Below, piece after piece: positions 31,854-41,162 of a stretch of 64,000 nucleotides of DNA (position 1 is its first letter; the number at the start of each line of letters is the position of its first letter). This DNA is from Clostridium_AW sp963515715 (GTDB lineage: Bacteria > Bacillota > Clostridia > Clostridiales > Clostridiaceae). The translations under genes and the position numbers were made by a program. The stretch covers positions 1-64,000 of the forward strand of contig NZ_CAUPZS010000021.1 of NCBI RefSeq assembly GCF_963515715.1, read 5' to 3'. The notes under the pieces were generated by a model. The model did no database searches. It was not told the origin of the DNA and was given only the letters and a program-made list of their open reading frames with translations.

Positions 31854-32816
31854 TTAAAACTTAAATACGTCATTTTTTATCTTCTTTAATACTGGTGGAA
31901 GGGATTCTGCAATTGTTTTATTTTCCATATAAATTAATTTTTCAGGACAATCTTTAAAAATTAATTTATATGCATATAGATATTGATAGTCTACACCATA
32001 TCTATTGAAAAAGAAACTATTGATTTTACCCTCTCCATATTTACTATCTCCAACTATAGGGTTTCCTAAAAAGCTTAAATGAGCTCTAATCTGATGACTT
32101 CTTCCCGTAATTAAATGCACTTCTATTAAAGAATAGGTTCCACAAGTTTGAACTGTCTTTACTTCCATTGCAATTTTTTTACTATCTTTTTTCTTGTCTA
32201 AAGAAACAGCTGATATGTTTTTATCTTCATCTTTTGATATATATGCTTCATATTTTCCATTTTTAAGTTTGCCACGTATTAATGCTAAATAATATTTTTT
32301 TATTTTCCTCTCTCTAACCATTTCATTTAATAGTTTTAAAGCTTCAAAATTTTTCCCAAATATAACTACTCCCGAAGTGTTTCTATCAAGCCTATTACAT
32401 GAAGCTGGAGTAAAAGTAACCTCATTTTCAGGTAAATAGTCTCCCTTATCATATAAATAAGAAAGTACATAATCTGTAAGGGTAGGTTCCCCTTTTTTAC
32501 TATCGGAATGAACTAAAATTCCCGGCCATTTTTCAACTATAATCATATTTTCATCTTCGTAAGTTATCTTTATTTTACCTGAATCCTCTACCTTAATAAA
32601 ATTTATTTGAGGTTTCCTATTTGATACTACCTCTCGAACCTCAACCACATCTCCAATTTCTAAGGAATACTTTTCTTTAGATTTTTTCCCATTAACCTTT
32701 ACATCACCTTTTCTTATACTCTTATATATAAGACTTAATGGAACATCCTTTAACCATTTTCTTAAAAATTTATCTAGTCTTTGCCCTGCTTCGTTGTTTC
32801 CTATTTCTATTTTCAT
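31854..32816 (-). CDS. RluA-family 23S rRNA/tRNA pseudouridine synthase
   Basis: A 320-residue enzyme that isomerises uridine to pseudouridine in structured RNA. It has an N-terminal S4 RNA-binding domain (GQRLDKFLRKWLKDVPLSLI, about 10-29) and the RluA catalytic motif NRLDRNTSG, whose Asp is the nucleophile. The GRSHQIRAHL motif follows. The ATG at 32816 is chosen for its AAGGAGTG ribosome site; the preceding M20 gene ends at 32833. The family contains RluA, RluC and RluD types; the S4 domain points to an RluC/RluD-like rRNA enzyme, but the target site cannot be fixed. Confidence 0.9.
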   Translation of the reverse strand: MKIEIGNNEAGQRLDKFLRKWLKDVPLSLIYKSIRKGDVKVNGKKSKEKYSLEIGDVVEVREVVSNRKPQINFIKVEDSGKIKITYEDENMIIVEKWPGILVHSDSKKGEPTLTDYVLSYLYDKGDYLPENEVTFTPASCNRLDRNTSGVVIFGKNFEALKLLNEMVRERKIKKYYLALIRGKLKNGKYEAYISKDEDKNISAVSLDKKKDSKKIAMEVKTVQTCGTYSLIEVHLITGRSHQIRAHLSFLGNPIVGDSKYGEGKINSFFFNRYGVDYQYLYAYKLIFKDCPEKLIYMENKTIAESLPPVLKKIKNDVFKF

Positions 32817-32832
32817 ATAAACACTCCTTAAT

Positions 32833-34005
32833 TTATTCTGCATCTAAATAATCCTTTGCTAATTGGCAATGTAAAGCAACTCCTAAAGATAAGCTATCTT
32901 CATCTATATCAAATAGACTACTATGCGCAGGGTTTGTTATGCCTTTCTCTTCATTTCTAATTCCTAAATAATAAAAAATCGATGGTCTCTCATTAGAAAA
33001 GTAGGCAAAACTTTCAACACCCATACTAGGATTTAGTAATTTTATTACATCTTCTTCCTTTAACAACTTTAAAGAAGTATTAATAAATAAATTATACATA
33101 CTCTCGTCATTGTATAAGCAAGGATAGCTTTCGTCAACTTTAATGATACACTTACCTCTTAAAGAATTAGTTATTCCTTCTACTATATCTTTAAATCTTT
33201 TTACTACATATTCTCTATCTTCAGCCTTCATAGTTCTTATTATGCCAGAAATAATTACTTCTTCTGGTATAATATTTTGAGCTGTTCCTCCATGGATAGT
33301 TCCTATTGTTATTACTCCCGGCTCAACAGGAGATAATTCCCTGCTAATTATAGATTGAATATTCATAACTATGCTACTTGCAATGTAAATAGGGTCTATT
33401 GAGTCCTGTGGTCTAGCTCCATGAGCTCCCTTACCTAATATTTTAATGGTAAATGGATTTGAGGATGCATTTACAACTCCTCTTTTTATACCAACTTTAC
33501 CACAGGGTATATTTTCATCCACATGTAACCCTATTATTGCATCCACATGCGGATTTTCTAATACCCCTTCTTCAATCATAACTTTAGCTCCACCAGTGGT
33601 TTCTTCCGCTGGTTCAAAGAATAATTTTACATTTCCATTTAAAGATTCCTTGAAATTATTCAATAATAGAGCTGCTCCCATGAGCATAGCAGTATGAGCA
33701 TCGTGTCCACAGGCATGCATTTTGCCTTTCACTTTAGATGCATAATTACAATTTTTACTATCATTCAGTGGAAGAGCATCCATGTCAGCTCTAATACCTA
33801 CAGTTTTATCTCCATTTCCTTTAATTAATGCACATATTCCAGTGTGGGCAGTTTCTATATATTCAATACCATTCTCTTCCAAAAGGTTTTTTATTATTCT
33901 TGAGGTCATCTTTTCTTCGTACCCCAATTCAGGATACATATGAAATTCTCTTCTCCAGTGAATTAATCTATCTTTTATTTTTAACGCTTCACTATAGAAA
34001 TTCAT
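32833..34005 (-). CDS. M20-family amidohydrolase
   Basis: A 390-residue metallo-amidohydrolase of peptidase family M20D (hippurate/indole-acetyl-amino-acid/N-acyl-amino-acid hydrolases). The di-metal motifs HACGHDAHTAMLMGAA and EPAEETTGGAKVMIEEG (the catalytic Glu pair) are intact, and a dimerisation domain is inserted in the middle (about 185-300). It is cytosolic. It follows the FtsA-like gene by one base and precedes the RluA gene, in one transcript. Substrate unknown; deacylation of N-acyl amino acids or of a diaminopimelate derivative are the usual roles. Confidence 0.9.
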   Translation of the reverse strand: MNFYSEALKIKDRLIHWRREFHMYPELGYEEKMTSRIIKNLLEENGIEYIETAHTGICALIKGNGDKTVGIRADMDALPLNDSKNCNYASKVKGKMHACGHDAHTAMLMGAALLLNNFKESLNGNVKLFFEPAEETTGGAKVMIEEGVLENPHVDAIIGLHVDENIPCGKVGIKRGVVNASSNPFTIKILGKGAHGARPQDSIDPIYIASSIVMNIQSIISRELSPVEPGVITIGTIHGGTAQNIIPEEVIISGIIRTMKAEDREYVVKRFKDIVEGITNSLRGKCIIKVDESYPCLYNDESMYNLFINTSLKLLKEEDVIKLLNPSMGVESFAYFSNERPSIFYYLGIRNEEKGITNPAHSSLFDIDEDSLSLGVALHCQLAKDYLDAE

Positions 34006-34006
34006 A

Positions 34007-36034
34007 TCAACTCTCCCATCTGGCTTCTATATTATCTCCAGCATTTAATATAGTATGATATTGAGCATTCTCTCCATTTAGCTTTAAAACTAGGTTACCT
34101 TGAAGTTTAGTTAAATCCATATCTATATGATCAAATATATCTACAAAAACGTATTTTTCTTTACCTTTTAATAATATTTCTTTCCCATTTACTATAACTT
34201 CTATTTCATTAAAAACTTCATTATTTATTGGTTCTTCCTTTGTTAAATCTTCTTTTATTAACTCTTCTTTCGCTATAGCCTCTTCTTTATTATTTTCAAT
34301 CTTCCTTCTATATATTCTATCTCCCTCTTTTATTACGTAATTATCCTTTAAAATTTCTCCATTTAGATAATATTCGTATCCAGCCATTTCAAAATAATTA
34401 ATAAAATCTCCAAGGGTTAATAGATTTATAATTTCCACTTCATCCCCATCTTTTATCTCTTCTTCAATGGTTACTTGATTACCATTGATTATGCATATAG
34501 GTTCTAATGTATGAACTATATCATTTAAATAAAAAGTAGTAGAATATAGTTGATTTATATATTCCATAATTTTTGGGGATGCATCTTTACCATCCTTTGC
34601 AAAGTTAATTTGGATATTTTGTCCCTCTCTAACTTCACAATCAATAGTTTCTTTTTTGCCATTAATCCATACCTCTGCATTAGTGGCAAGAGTTCCAAAG
34701 GCCACTCTTTTTATTTCATTAAGCATAAATCTAATATTTTTACCGTTTTTACCTATGAGCATCTTAGGATTTATGCCAGCCTGTAATAACACATCCATGA
34801 CAGTATGCTTATGTGAGTTAAAAAGACTTATTACATCTCCATTTAAAATAACGTTAATAAAATCATATCCCAATTCTTTTATAGCAATTAATGCTATTCC
34901 TAAAACAGTCACCCCTACGCTTCCTAAACTATTATCATTGCATATGCAGTTATCTACGCCTTCTCTTCCTTTTATACCAATCCTTTGCAGTGGAATATTT
35001 AATTTTTGAGATAAAGCTTCCTTGATACCTGGTGTATGAGCTCCTCCTCCAACTAAAAATACTGCATTAGGAGATTTACCCCCATTTAATTCTAGTATCT
35101 TTTCCCCTATCTCATCTCCAATTTTTGTTACCATGGGTTCAATTATTTTTTTTATTTCTTCTGGACTTATTTCATTTTCCATCCCCAGTATATCTGCATA
35201 TTTTATAGTCTCATCTCCGCTTGCAGCCTTTTTTACTCTCTCAGCCCCATTGAAAGGTAGTAGACAGTTTTGAGCAATAACCTCTGTTACTTCATCTCCC
35301 GCCACGGAAACCATGCCATAAGCTACAACAGTATCTTTACTACTTATAGCAATATCAGAAGTTCCCGCACCAATATCTACTAAAGCTAAATTTAATAGTC
35401 TTAAATTCTTAGGAATAGCTGCTTCAATGGCTGCAATTGGCTCTAAGGTTAAACTTATAATTTCTAGATTTACTTTATCCATCACTGAATAGAGACTATC
35501 TATAACGGCTTTGGGAAGAAAGGTTGCAATTACTTCTACTCCTATATTGTTACCTTTCTGGGAAAGTAAATTTCCTATAACATATCCATTTAAATAGTAA
35601 TTTACGATACTATATCCCACACAATATAGTTTTCCATTTTCATCTTCACCTAATAAATCTTCTGCCTTTTTTACCGCAGTTAATTCTAAACTTCTTATAA
35701 CATCCTTATCTATATCTCTATTCTCATCTATATAGATCTCTGATTTTACAGTCATGGTTTTTAAAAACCTACCTGCTGCTGCTATTGCAACTTTTGTTAA
35801 TTCAATATTAGATTTTTCTTCTAATTCTTTTTTTACTTTATCAACTGCACTAGCAACTAGAGATATATCATGAATTTGTCCATCAATCATAGCCCTTTCT
35901 TCATGCTCAACATATACCTCATCATGAATATAGAGTTTCTTATCCTTAACAACTCCTAATGCACCAATAACAGATTTTGTTCCTATATCCAAAGCAAATA
36001 TCATATCTTTTGGATCTATATTTGCACTTATCAT
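34007..36034 (-). CDS. FtsA-like actin-fold ATPase with long C-terminal tail (possible beta-grasp modules)
   Basis: A 675-residue protein. The first 390 or so residues form an FtsA/PilM-type actin-fold ATPase: ALDIGTKSVIGALGV (phosphate 1), the SHS2-like insert, ALVDIGAGTSDIAI (phosphate 2) and VFLVGGGAHTPGI (adenosine motif). Typical FtsA has about 410-420 residues and ends in an amphipathic membrane helix; here an additional 270 residues follow. They contain repeated segments of the form VNGKEILLKG / INGNQVTIEEEIKDGD / LKDNYVIKEGDRI that look like ubiquitin-like (beta-grasp) or SLBB units, with a charged linker near 585-610. No ftsZ or pilus gene is nearby, so a division role is only a guess. 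It is the first gene of a transcript with M20 and RluA. Confidence 0.8.
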   Translation of the reverse strand: MISANIDPKDMIFALDIGTKSVIGALGVVKDKKLYIHDEVYVEHEERAMIDGQIHDISLVASAVDKVKKELEEKSNIELTKVAIAAAGRFLKTMTVKSEIYIDENRDIDKDVIRSLELTAVKKAEDLLGEDENGKLYCVGYSIVNYYLNGYVIGNLLSQKGNNIGVEVIATFLPKAVIDSLYSVMDKVNLEIISLTLEPIAAIEAAIPKNLRLLNLALVDIGAGTSDIAISSKDTVVAYGMVSVAGDEVTEVIAQNCLLPFNGAERVKKAASGDETIKYADILGMENEISPEEIKKIIEPMVTKIGDEIGEKILELNGGKSPNAVFLVGGGAHTPGIKEALSQKLNIPLQRIGIKGREGVDNCICNDNSLGSVGVTVLGIALIAIKELGYDFINVILNGDVISLFNSHKHTVMDVLLQAGINPKMLIGKNGKNIRFMLNEIKRVAFGTLATNAEVWINGKKETIDCEVREGQNIQINFAKDGKDASPKIMEYINQLYSTTFYLNDIVHTLEPICIINGNQVTIEEEIKDGDEVEIINLLTLGDFINYFEMAGYEYYLNGEILKDNYVIKEGDRIYRRKIENNKEEAIAKEELIKEDLTKEEPINNEVFNEIEVIVNGKEILLKGKEKYVFVDIFDHIDMDLTKLQGNLVLKLNGENAQYHTILNAGDNIEARWES

Positions 36035-36063
36035 AATTCTCCTACCTCTTTACTACAATTTAA

Positions 36064-36090
36064 AAGCTCATATTCTTAGAATATGAGCTT
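36064..36090 (-). terminator. Terminator of the 99-residue orphan gene
   Basis: Perfect 13-base inverted repeat AAGCTCATATTCT / AGAATATGAGCTT with a TTTTAAATT tail on the minus strand. Confidence 0.75.
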
Positions 36091-36133
36091 ATTATTTTAA
36101 ATTATATACCATTTTTTTTATTTATTCAACAAA

Positions 36134-36433
36134 CTATTCCATAAAGCTAATTGTATCTGAGTTTACTTTTATGTATGGTAATTGTTTTATAACCGCACAT
36201 ACATACTTAAAATTGGGCTCTTCCTTTATATTTAAATCATCTAAACATATCTCATTGAAATATAGCATATTACACCAAAAGTTTACAAAGTCTTGCTTGC
36301 CGACAAAGTAGTTAGTTAAATTATCTTCAACAACAAATCCATCTCTATACTTTTCAATAATATAAACATCTTTTATTTCATCTTTTGAAATAATATTTTC
36401 TACATCATCCCACATCGTTTTAAAAGCTATCAT
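36134..36433 (-). CDS. Small acidic protein, function unknown
   Basis: A 99-residue soluble acidic protein rich in aromatic residues (Trp12, Trp53 region, many Tyr/Phe), with three Cys and no recognisable motif, signal or membrane helix. The start is supported by AGGAGG before the ATG and by a near-consensus promoter about 50 bases upstream; a terminator follows. It is a single-gene unit between the FtsA-like gene and the divergent nicotinate phosphoribosyltransferase. I do not recognise the family. Confidence 0.7.
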   Translation of the reverse strand: MIAFKTMWDDVENIISKDEIKDVYIIEKYRDGFVVEDNLTNYFVGKQDFVNFWCNMLYFNEICLDDLNIKEEPNFKYVCAVIKQLPYIKVNSDTISFME

Positions 36434-36480
36434 ATTTTTTACCTCCTACTATTTTGGAATTAATGAATAGCTTAATATAT

Positions 36481-36508
36481 AGTATAACACATATATTAAA
36501 TATGTCAA
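36481..36508 (-). promoter_or_regulatory. Promoter of the 99-residue orphan gene
   Basis: Minus-strand -35 TTGACA (36503-36508), 16-base spacer, -10 TATACT (36481-36486). The spacer contains a CATATTTAATATATG partial palindrome that could be an operator. Confidence 0.65.
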
Positions 36509-36716
36509 TTATTTATGTATCCAAAACATTATATGCATATTATAGATTGAGATTTATTTTTTTATACTACGCTTTATTTATTTCATAAAGTTTCATATCA
36601 ATAATATATTATTCTCAAGTACAAAATTTTAATTCATCTCATTTATTCTTGTAATAATACCAACTAAGGTTTAAAATATTAATAACTTTAAATTTATTTA
36701 ACAAGGAGAAATTGAT

Positions 36717-38201
36717 ATGGAATACATTAAGAATTTTAATGTTCGTAACGAAAGAAATCTCACTATGTTGGTAGATTTTTATGAGCTAACTATGGGTAAC
36801 GGATACTTTTCAAGCGGAATAGAAAATAAAATAGCATATTTTGATATGTTTTTTAGAAGAGTACCCGATGGTGGTGGTTACTGCATTATGGCTGGTCTAC
36901 AGCAACTTATTGAATACTTAAACAATCTATCTTTCACAAGTGAAGATATTGAATATTTAAGAAGTAAAAATATTTTTTCAGAAGAATTTTTGAATTATTT
37001 AAAGGATTTTAAATTTTGTTGCGATGTTTGGGCTATACCAGAGGGAAATCCGGTATTCCCTAATGAACCTCTAGTAACAGTAAGAGGTCCTATAATACAG
37101 GCACAATTTGTTGAAACCATGATTTTGCTATCTATTAATCATCAAACTTTAATTGCTACAAAAGCAAATAGAATATGTAGAGCGGCTGATGGTAGATCTG
37201 TTATGGAATTCGGTTCAAGAAGAGCTCAAGGGTATGATGGAGCTATCTACGGTGCTCGTGCTGCAATAATTGGCGGATGTAATTCAACAGCTTGCACTAT
37301 AGCTGAGCAAATGTTTGGAGTTCCTTCTGCAGGTACCATGGCTCACAGTTGGGTTCAGCTCTTCCCTACGGAATATGAAGCTTTTGAAACATGGGCAAAA
37401 GTATATCCAGACAATTGTGTGTTATTAATAGATACTTATAATGTTTTAAAATCAGGGTTGCCTAATGCCATAAAGGTTTTTGATAATATTTTAAAACCTA
37501 AAGGATATAGACCTAAGGGTATAAGAATAGATAGTGGTGATATAACTTATTTATCAAAAAAATGTAGAGAAATGTTAGATGAAGCAGGCTACGAAGATGT
37601 TAAAATTATAGTTTCAAATTCTCTAGATGAGTACATAATAAGATCTGTATTGAGACAAGGAGCTACAATCGATGGTTTTGGAGTGGGAGAAAGATTAATA
37701 ACCGCTAAATCCGAACCAGTTTTTGGTGGAGTTTATAAATTAGTTGCAATAGAAGATAAAGACACCATAATTCCCAAAATTAAAATCAGCGAAAACGAAG
37801 AAAAAATAACTAACCCAGGTTTTAAAAAGGTTTATAGAATTTTTGATAAGGAAACGAATAAAGCAATTGCTGATTTAATAACCTTAAATGATGAGATCAT
37901 AGATGAAAATAAGCCTCTAACTCTATTTGATCCAGTATTCACTTGGAAGAAAAAGAAGGTTAGAAACTTCTATGCTAAAGACTTAATGGTTAAAATATTT
38001 GATAAGGGCAACTTAGTTTATGATTCTCCTGACGTATTAGAAATAAGCAAAGTTGCAGAGAAAGAAAGCGAAAAATTATGGCATGAAGTTTTGAGATTTG
38101 AAAATCCTCACAATTATTATGTAGATTTATCCTCTAAATTATGGTCCGTAAAACATAATTTGATAAATAAATACTCTAGCATATATGACGATGAACAATA
38201 A
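36717..38201 (+). CDS. pncB: Nicotinate phosphoribosyltransferase
   Basis: This enzyme makes nicotinate mononucleotide from nicotinate and PRPP in NAD salvage. The 494-residue protein has the family N terminus NLTMLVDFYELTMGNGYF, the central SRRAQGYDGAIYGARAA segment (active-site loop), TMAHSWVQLFPTE and GIRIDSGDITYLSKK, which binds the phosphoribose. The length is typical of the longer firmicute type. An AAGGAG ribosome site precedes the ATG and a strong terminator follows. It is a single-gene unit. No niacin-repressor site could be recognised upstream. Confidence 0.95.
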   Translation: MEYIKNFNVRNERNLTMLVDFYELTMGNGYFSSGIENKIAYFDMFFRRVPDGGGYCIMAGLQQLIEYLNNLSFTSEDIEYLRSKNIFSEEFLNYLKDFKFCCDVWAIPEGNPVFPNEPLVTVRGPIIQAQFVETMILLSINHQTLIATKANRICRAADGRSVMEFGSRRAQGYDGAIYGARAAIIGGCNSTACTIAEQMFGVPSAGTMAHSWVQLFPTEYEAFETWAKVYPDNCVLLIDTYNVLKSGLPNAIKVFDNILKPKGYRPKGIRIDSGDITYLSKKCREMLDEAGYEDVKIIVSNSLDEYIIRSVLRQGATIDGFGVGERLITAKSEPVFGGVYKLVAIEDKDTIIPKIKISENEEKITNPGFKKVYRIFDKETNKAIADLITLNDEIIDENKPLTLFDPVFTWKKKKVRNFYAKDLMVKIFDKGNLVYDSPDVLEISKVAEKESEKLWHEVLRFENPHNYYVDLSSKLWSVKHNLINKYSSIYDDEQ

Positions 38202-38224
38202 AAGGCAGTTAACTGCCTTTTTTT
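38201..38224. terminator. Terminator of pncB
   Basis: Perfect palindrome AAAGGCAGTTAACTGCCTTT followed by a T-run; A-rich on the other side, so it may also serve the convergent small gene. Confidence 0.9.
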
Positions 38225-38229
38225 ATTGT

Positions 38230-38448
38230 TTAAAGATATTCATTTTTCCCTTCTAAGTAGGAGCTTTTTATAAATTTTAAATCTATATCATCTAGAGCAC
38301 TATCATAATATTCCATCTTCTCTATATTATATGCTTCTAATGACTTAAATGGACATAACCCATTATTATCTTTGTAATTAAATAGTGCACAATCTGCAAA
38401 ACACTCCACCTTATCATCATATGAAGATAAAAAAGGACATTCTGTCAT
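38230..38448 (-). CDS. Small four-cysteine protein, function unknown
   Basis: A 72-residue protein. The ATG at 38448 is chosen because AAGGGG lies nine bases upstream. Cysteines at 4, 16, 20 and 32 lie in a CPF...CFADCALF...CPF frame, which looks like a small zinc or iron-sulfur site; the C-terminal half is acidic and helical. It is convergent with pncB, whose terminator lies just beyond its end. I have no family name for it; the spacing of the cysteines is the only functional hint. Confidence 0.65.
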   Translation of the reverse strand: MTECPFLSSYDDKVECFADCALFNYKDNNGLCPFKSLEAYNIEKMEYYDSALDDIDLKFIKSSYLEGKNEYL

Positions 38449-38640
38449 GGAAAACAACCCCTTCCCCAAGCTTAATAATATAAAGTTATTTATTACCCAT
38501 ATTATACATTACTCTAGAGGAAAAATGAATATATATTTTGATAATTCATTAAATTTTTACGATTTAATGAATATGTATAAATTTAGATTTTAGTATAAGA
38601 ATAAGTACATAATATTAATAAAAATCATGAGGTGATTTGT

Positions 38641-38982
38641 ATGAATATAACTAGGATATCTATTTCTTATTTTTTTCTTGGAGTAGGTCTAATAGCAATT
38701 ATTTCCTATGTATACTTTAAAATGCTATCCATTAAATCTGCTCCCGAAAGTAAAGATAGAAATAAAATAGTTGGCAAGATGAAAGATGCTGACTTATGGA
38801 CTGAAAAAAACAAAAGGATGGAATACCTATCTTTAGGTTGGACTGTTATTTCCATCACACTATTTGCATTTTTCAAGTTTTTGTACACTACTGGTTTAAT
38901 ATCAATAATTTTTCCTTTTGTCTATATAGCTGTAGTAGCAGCATCCATTATCTTATTTATGCCAAAGAAAAAAACATTTTAA
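38641..38982 (+). CDS. Small membrane protein, function unknown
   Basis: A 113-residue protein with three predicted membrane helices: about residues 6-26, 63-83 and 86-106. A charged cytoplasmic-looking segment (APESKDRNKIVGKMKDADLWTEKNKRMEY) lies between helices one and two. The ATG at 38641 is preceded by GAGGTGAT, which decides the start over an in-frame GTG nine bases upstream. It is a single-gene unit ending at a large hairpin. No motif suggests a function. Confidence 0.7.
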   Translation: MNITRISISYFFLGVGLIAIISYVYFKMLSIKSAPESKDRNKIVGKMKDADLWTEKNKRMEYLSLGWTVISITLFAFFKFLYTTGLISIIFPFVYIAVVAASIILFMPKKKTF

Positions 38983-39001
38983 TTTAGCTAAAAATTTATA
39001 T

Positions 39002-39074
39002 AATAAAGAGTGAAGAATAGTAAGATATAAATTTATCAAATGTAAATTTATATCTACGCTCTTCACTCTTTATT
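39002..39074. terminator. Large interrupted hairpin between convergent genes
   Basis: Outer arms AATAAAGAGTGAAGA / TTCACTCTTTATT and inner arms AGATATAAATTTA / TAAATTTATATCT form a two-part stem separated by an internal loop. T-rich on both strands; a bidirectional terminator. Confidence 0.8.
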
Positions 39075-39075
39075 T

Positions 39076-39708
39076 TCATTTTCTAACATTATAATCTTTT
39101 AATTTTTCATTTTTTATAATATCTACAAAGGATTTAATAATTTGAGCTGTCATTCCCCATATGACATACCCTTTATATTGGTAAAAGTATTGTTTCACAT
39201 TTGCTTTACTAAATTTATAATCTCTTCCTCCCACTATTAAATGATATGGGAAATTTTCAGGTACTTGAGGTGTAATTTTTATTTCATAAACCTCTGGTTC
39301 ATTTTCTAAGAAATATTGAAGTGGTACAGTAAATACATGGTCCACTTCATCTTTACTAGGATTTATTTCATTTTTATTGAGCAATGCAATAAATGGATAT
39401 ATTATTCTATTATAATGAGTTACTAAAGAATCCATTTCTCCTATCATCTTAAAATCTTCCCTTTTTATATTCAACTCTTCAATGGCTTCTCTAATTGCAG
39501 CTTCCTCTTCACTTTCTCCCTTTTCAATCCTTCCACCAGGGAAAGATATATCTCCTGGTTGATGTTGTAAATTAAAAGCTCTTACTTGAAATAGAACTTC
39601 TAAATTCTCATTGTCTGATATCAAAAAAATTATTACTGAACTCTTTTCATAATCTCCTATTATTCCTTTATTTCTCTTAGCAAAAATGGACATGATATTA
39701 TTTAACAT
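39076..39708 (-). CDS. Nudix hydrolase, CoA pyrophosphatase type
   Basis: A 210-residue Nudix enzyme likely to cleave coenzyme A into 4'-phosphopantetheine and 3',5'-ADP. The Nudix box GGRIEKGESEEEAAIREAIE-EL is intact (Gly, Arg-Glu and Glu-Glu residues in register), and the preceding QPGDISFPGG segment is the extra motif typical of the CoA-specific (NudL/YeaB) subfamily. Start at ATG 39708 with a GGTGGTGA ribosome site. Single-gene unit that shares a terminator with the convergent membrane-protein gene. Confidence 0.88.
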   Translation of the reverse strand: MLNNIMSIFAKRNKGIIGDYEKSSVIIFLISDNENLEVLFQVRAFNLQHQPGDISFPGGRIEKGESEEEAAIREAIEELNIKREDFKMIGEMDSLVTHYNRIIYPFIALLNKNEINPSKDEVDHVFTVPLQYFLENEPEVYEIKITPQVPENFPYHLIVGGRDYKFSKANVKQYFYQYKGYVIWGMTAQIIKSFVDIIKNEKLKDYNVRK

Positions 39709-39795
39709 ATATTCACCACCAAAACTATATACTTCAAATTATATTATATCAAAAATTATATCAATTATTATTTTTAAATTTAATATTTTCTTCAT

Positions 39796-39824
39796 TTGTA
39801 AAAACACCTTCCCCATGTTATACT
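39796..39824 (+). promoter_or_regulatory. Promoter of the DD-carboxypeptidase gene
   Basis: -35 TTGTAA (39796-39801), 17-base spacer, -10 TATACT (39819-39824); GGAGAG ribosome site follows before the TTG start at 39877. Confidence 0.55.
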
Positions 39825-39876
39825 TTAATGGATAAAATACTGAAAATAAAACATAAAGAAATTGGAGAGATGAACT

Positions 39877-41130
39877 TTGAAAAAGAGATGTACTTCATTA
39901 TTATTAACAATTGTATTAATATTTTCATTTTGCACCTCTGCGTTTGCAGCTGATGATAAACCTAATATTTATGGAAAATCTGCTATTACAATTGATATGG
40001 ATACAGGTGAAATAATCTATGCTAAATCTGTAGATAGCAAGATGTACCCTGCAAGTACAACTAAATTATTAACAGCCTTACTACTTGCAGAAAAATTCGA
40101 TAAGGGAGATGCACTTAAATATACAGAATCCGCAAAATCTCAACCTGAGTACTCTCTAAATCTAAATTTACATTCAATAGACGTTAATGAAACTATGACT
40201 GCTGAGGATGTTATGGACGGACTACTTCTGTTCTCAGGTAACGATATAGCCTACATGATTGCTGATAACGTATCAGGTAATAGTGAAAAGTTTGCTGAAG
40301 CTATGAACAGCAAAATAAAGAGCTTAGGGTTGAAGAATACTCATTTTATTACTCCTAATGGATTACATGATCCTGATCACTATACTACTGCCTACGATTT
40401 AACTGTTATAGGAAGAGAAGCCTTTAAAAATTCTTGGGTAAAAGAATCTATGAATAAGACAAATAGTACAATTAAAACTTCTAAAGGTACAATTTTTATT
40501 ATCGAGAATAGAAATAAACTTGTAGGTGAAGATGGGAATGTAGGTGGAAAAACTGGGTATACTTCAAAGGCCGGAAGATGTCTTGTAGCCATGTATGAGA
40601 GAGATGGGCGAAAAATACTTGGAGTTGTGCTAAACTCTGTTTATGATAGTCAAGATTCTTTTGTATTCGAAGACATGAAAGAGATTATAGACTGGAGCTT
40701 TAAAGCCACAAAAACTAGTCTTCACAAAAAAGATACAACTATAAAAACTGAAAAGCTTAATTACAAACCATTGATTTTCTTTGGTCCAAACAAGGAAATT
40801 GAAGTTCCTTTAATTTTAAAAGAAGATGTACTTTATTATGACAATGAAGTAAATAAAAAAGAAGCTAAGGAAGAAGTTAAATTAGATAAAGTAAATCCTT
40901 GGAAAATAAATGAAAATACTAGTATAGGAACATTAAATTTAAAAGAAAGAGGAGCCGTAAAAGAATATAAGCTTTATACAAACATATCAAAAGGAGCAAT
41001 ATTAAAGTCTAATTTAATACTATACATAGGGGCTTTCATAGGTTTGATAATATTCATCCTATTGATTGCATCTATTACAAGAAGTATTACTAAACGTAAA
41101 AGAAGAAAAAGAAAATCTAATTATCTATAA
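39877..41130 (+). CDS. D-alanyl-D-alanine carboxypeptidase (penicillin-binding protein, DacF/PBP5 type)
   Basis: This 417-residue enzyme trims the terminal D-Ala from peptidoglycan pentapeptides outside the cell. It has a signal peptide (about 1-24, ending SAFA) and the serine-peptidase S11 triad motifs S60-TTK63, S120-G-N122 and KTG near residue 225 (GGKTGYTSKAG). A C-terminal membrane helix (about 388-408) followed by a basic tail anchors it. Translation starts at TTG, with GGAGAG upstream. In clostridia several paralogues exist; a sporulation-specific (DacF) versus vegetative role cannot be decided. Single-gene unit. Confidence 0.92.
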   Translation: MKKRCTSLLLTIVLIFSFCTSAFAADDKPNIYGKSAITIDMDTGEIIYAKSVDSKMYPASTTKLLTALLLAEKFDKGDALKYTESAKSQPEYSLNLNLHSIDVNETMTAEDVMDGLLLFSGNDIAYMIADNVSGNSEKFAEAMNSKIKSLGLKNTHFITPNGLHDPDHYTTAYDLTVIGREAFKNSWVKESMNKTNSTIKTSKGTIFIIENRNKLVGEDGNVGGKTGYTSKAGRCLVAMYERDGRKILGVVLNSVYDSQDSFVFEDMKEIIDWSFKATKTSLHKKDTTIKTEKLNYKPLIFFGPNKEIEVPLILKEDVLYYDNEVNKKEAKEEVKLDKVNPWKINENTSIGTLNLKERGAVKEYKLYTNISKGAILKSNLILYIGAFIGLIIFILLIASITRSITKRKRRKRKSNYL

Positions 41131-41162
41131 AAATAAAGGAAGCATGTGCTTCCTTTATTTTT
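41129..41162. terminator. Bidirectional terminator overlapping both stop codons
   Basis: Perfect 16-base inverted repeat (core AAAGGAAGCA / TGCTTCCTTT) with two-base centre and A/T ends. It begins at the last bases of the carboxypeptidase gene and ends at the stop codon of the convergent aminopeptidase gene. Confidence 0.9.

Noticed and set aside
34007..36034. Fusion created by frameshift in the FtsA-like gene
   Set aside because: The frame is continuous with uniform codon use and the tail has its own regular pattern, so it is a real part of the protein.
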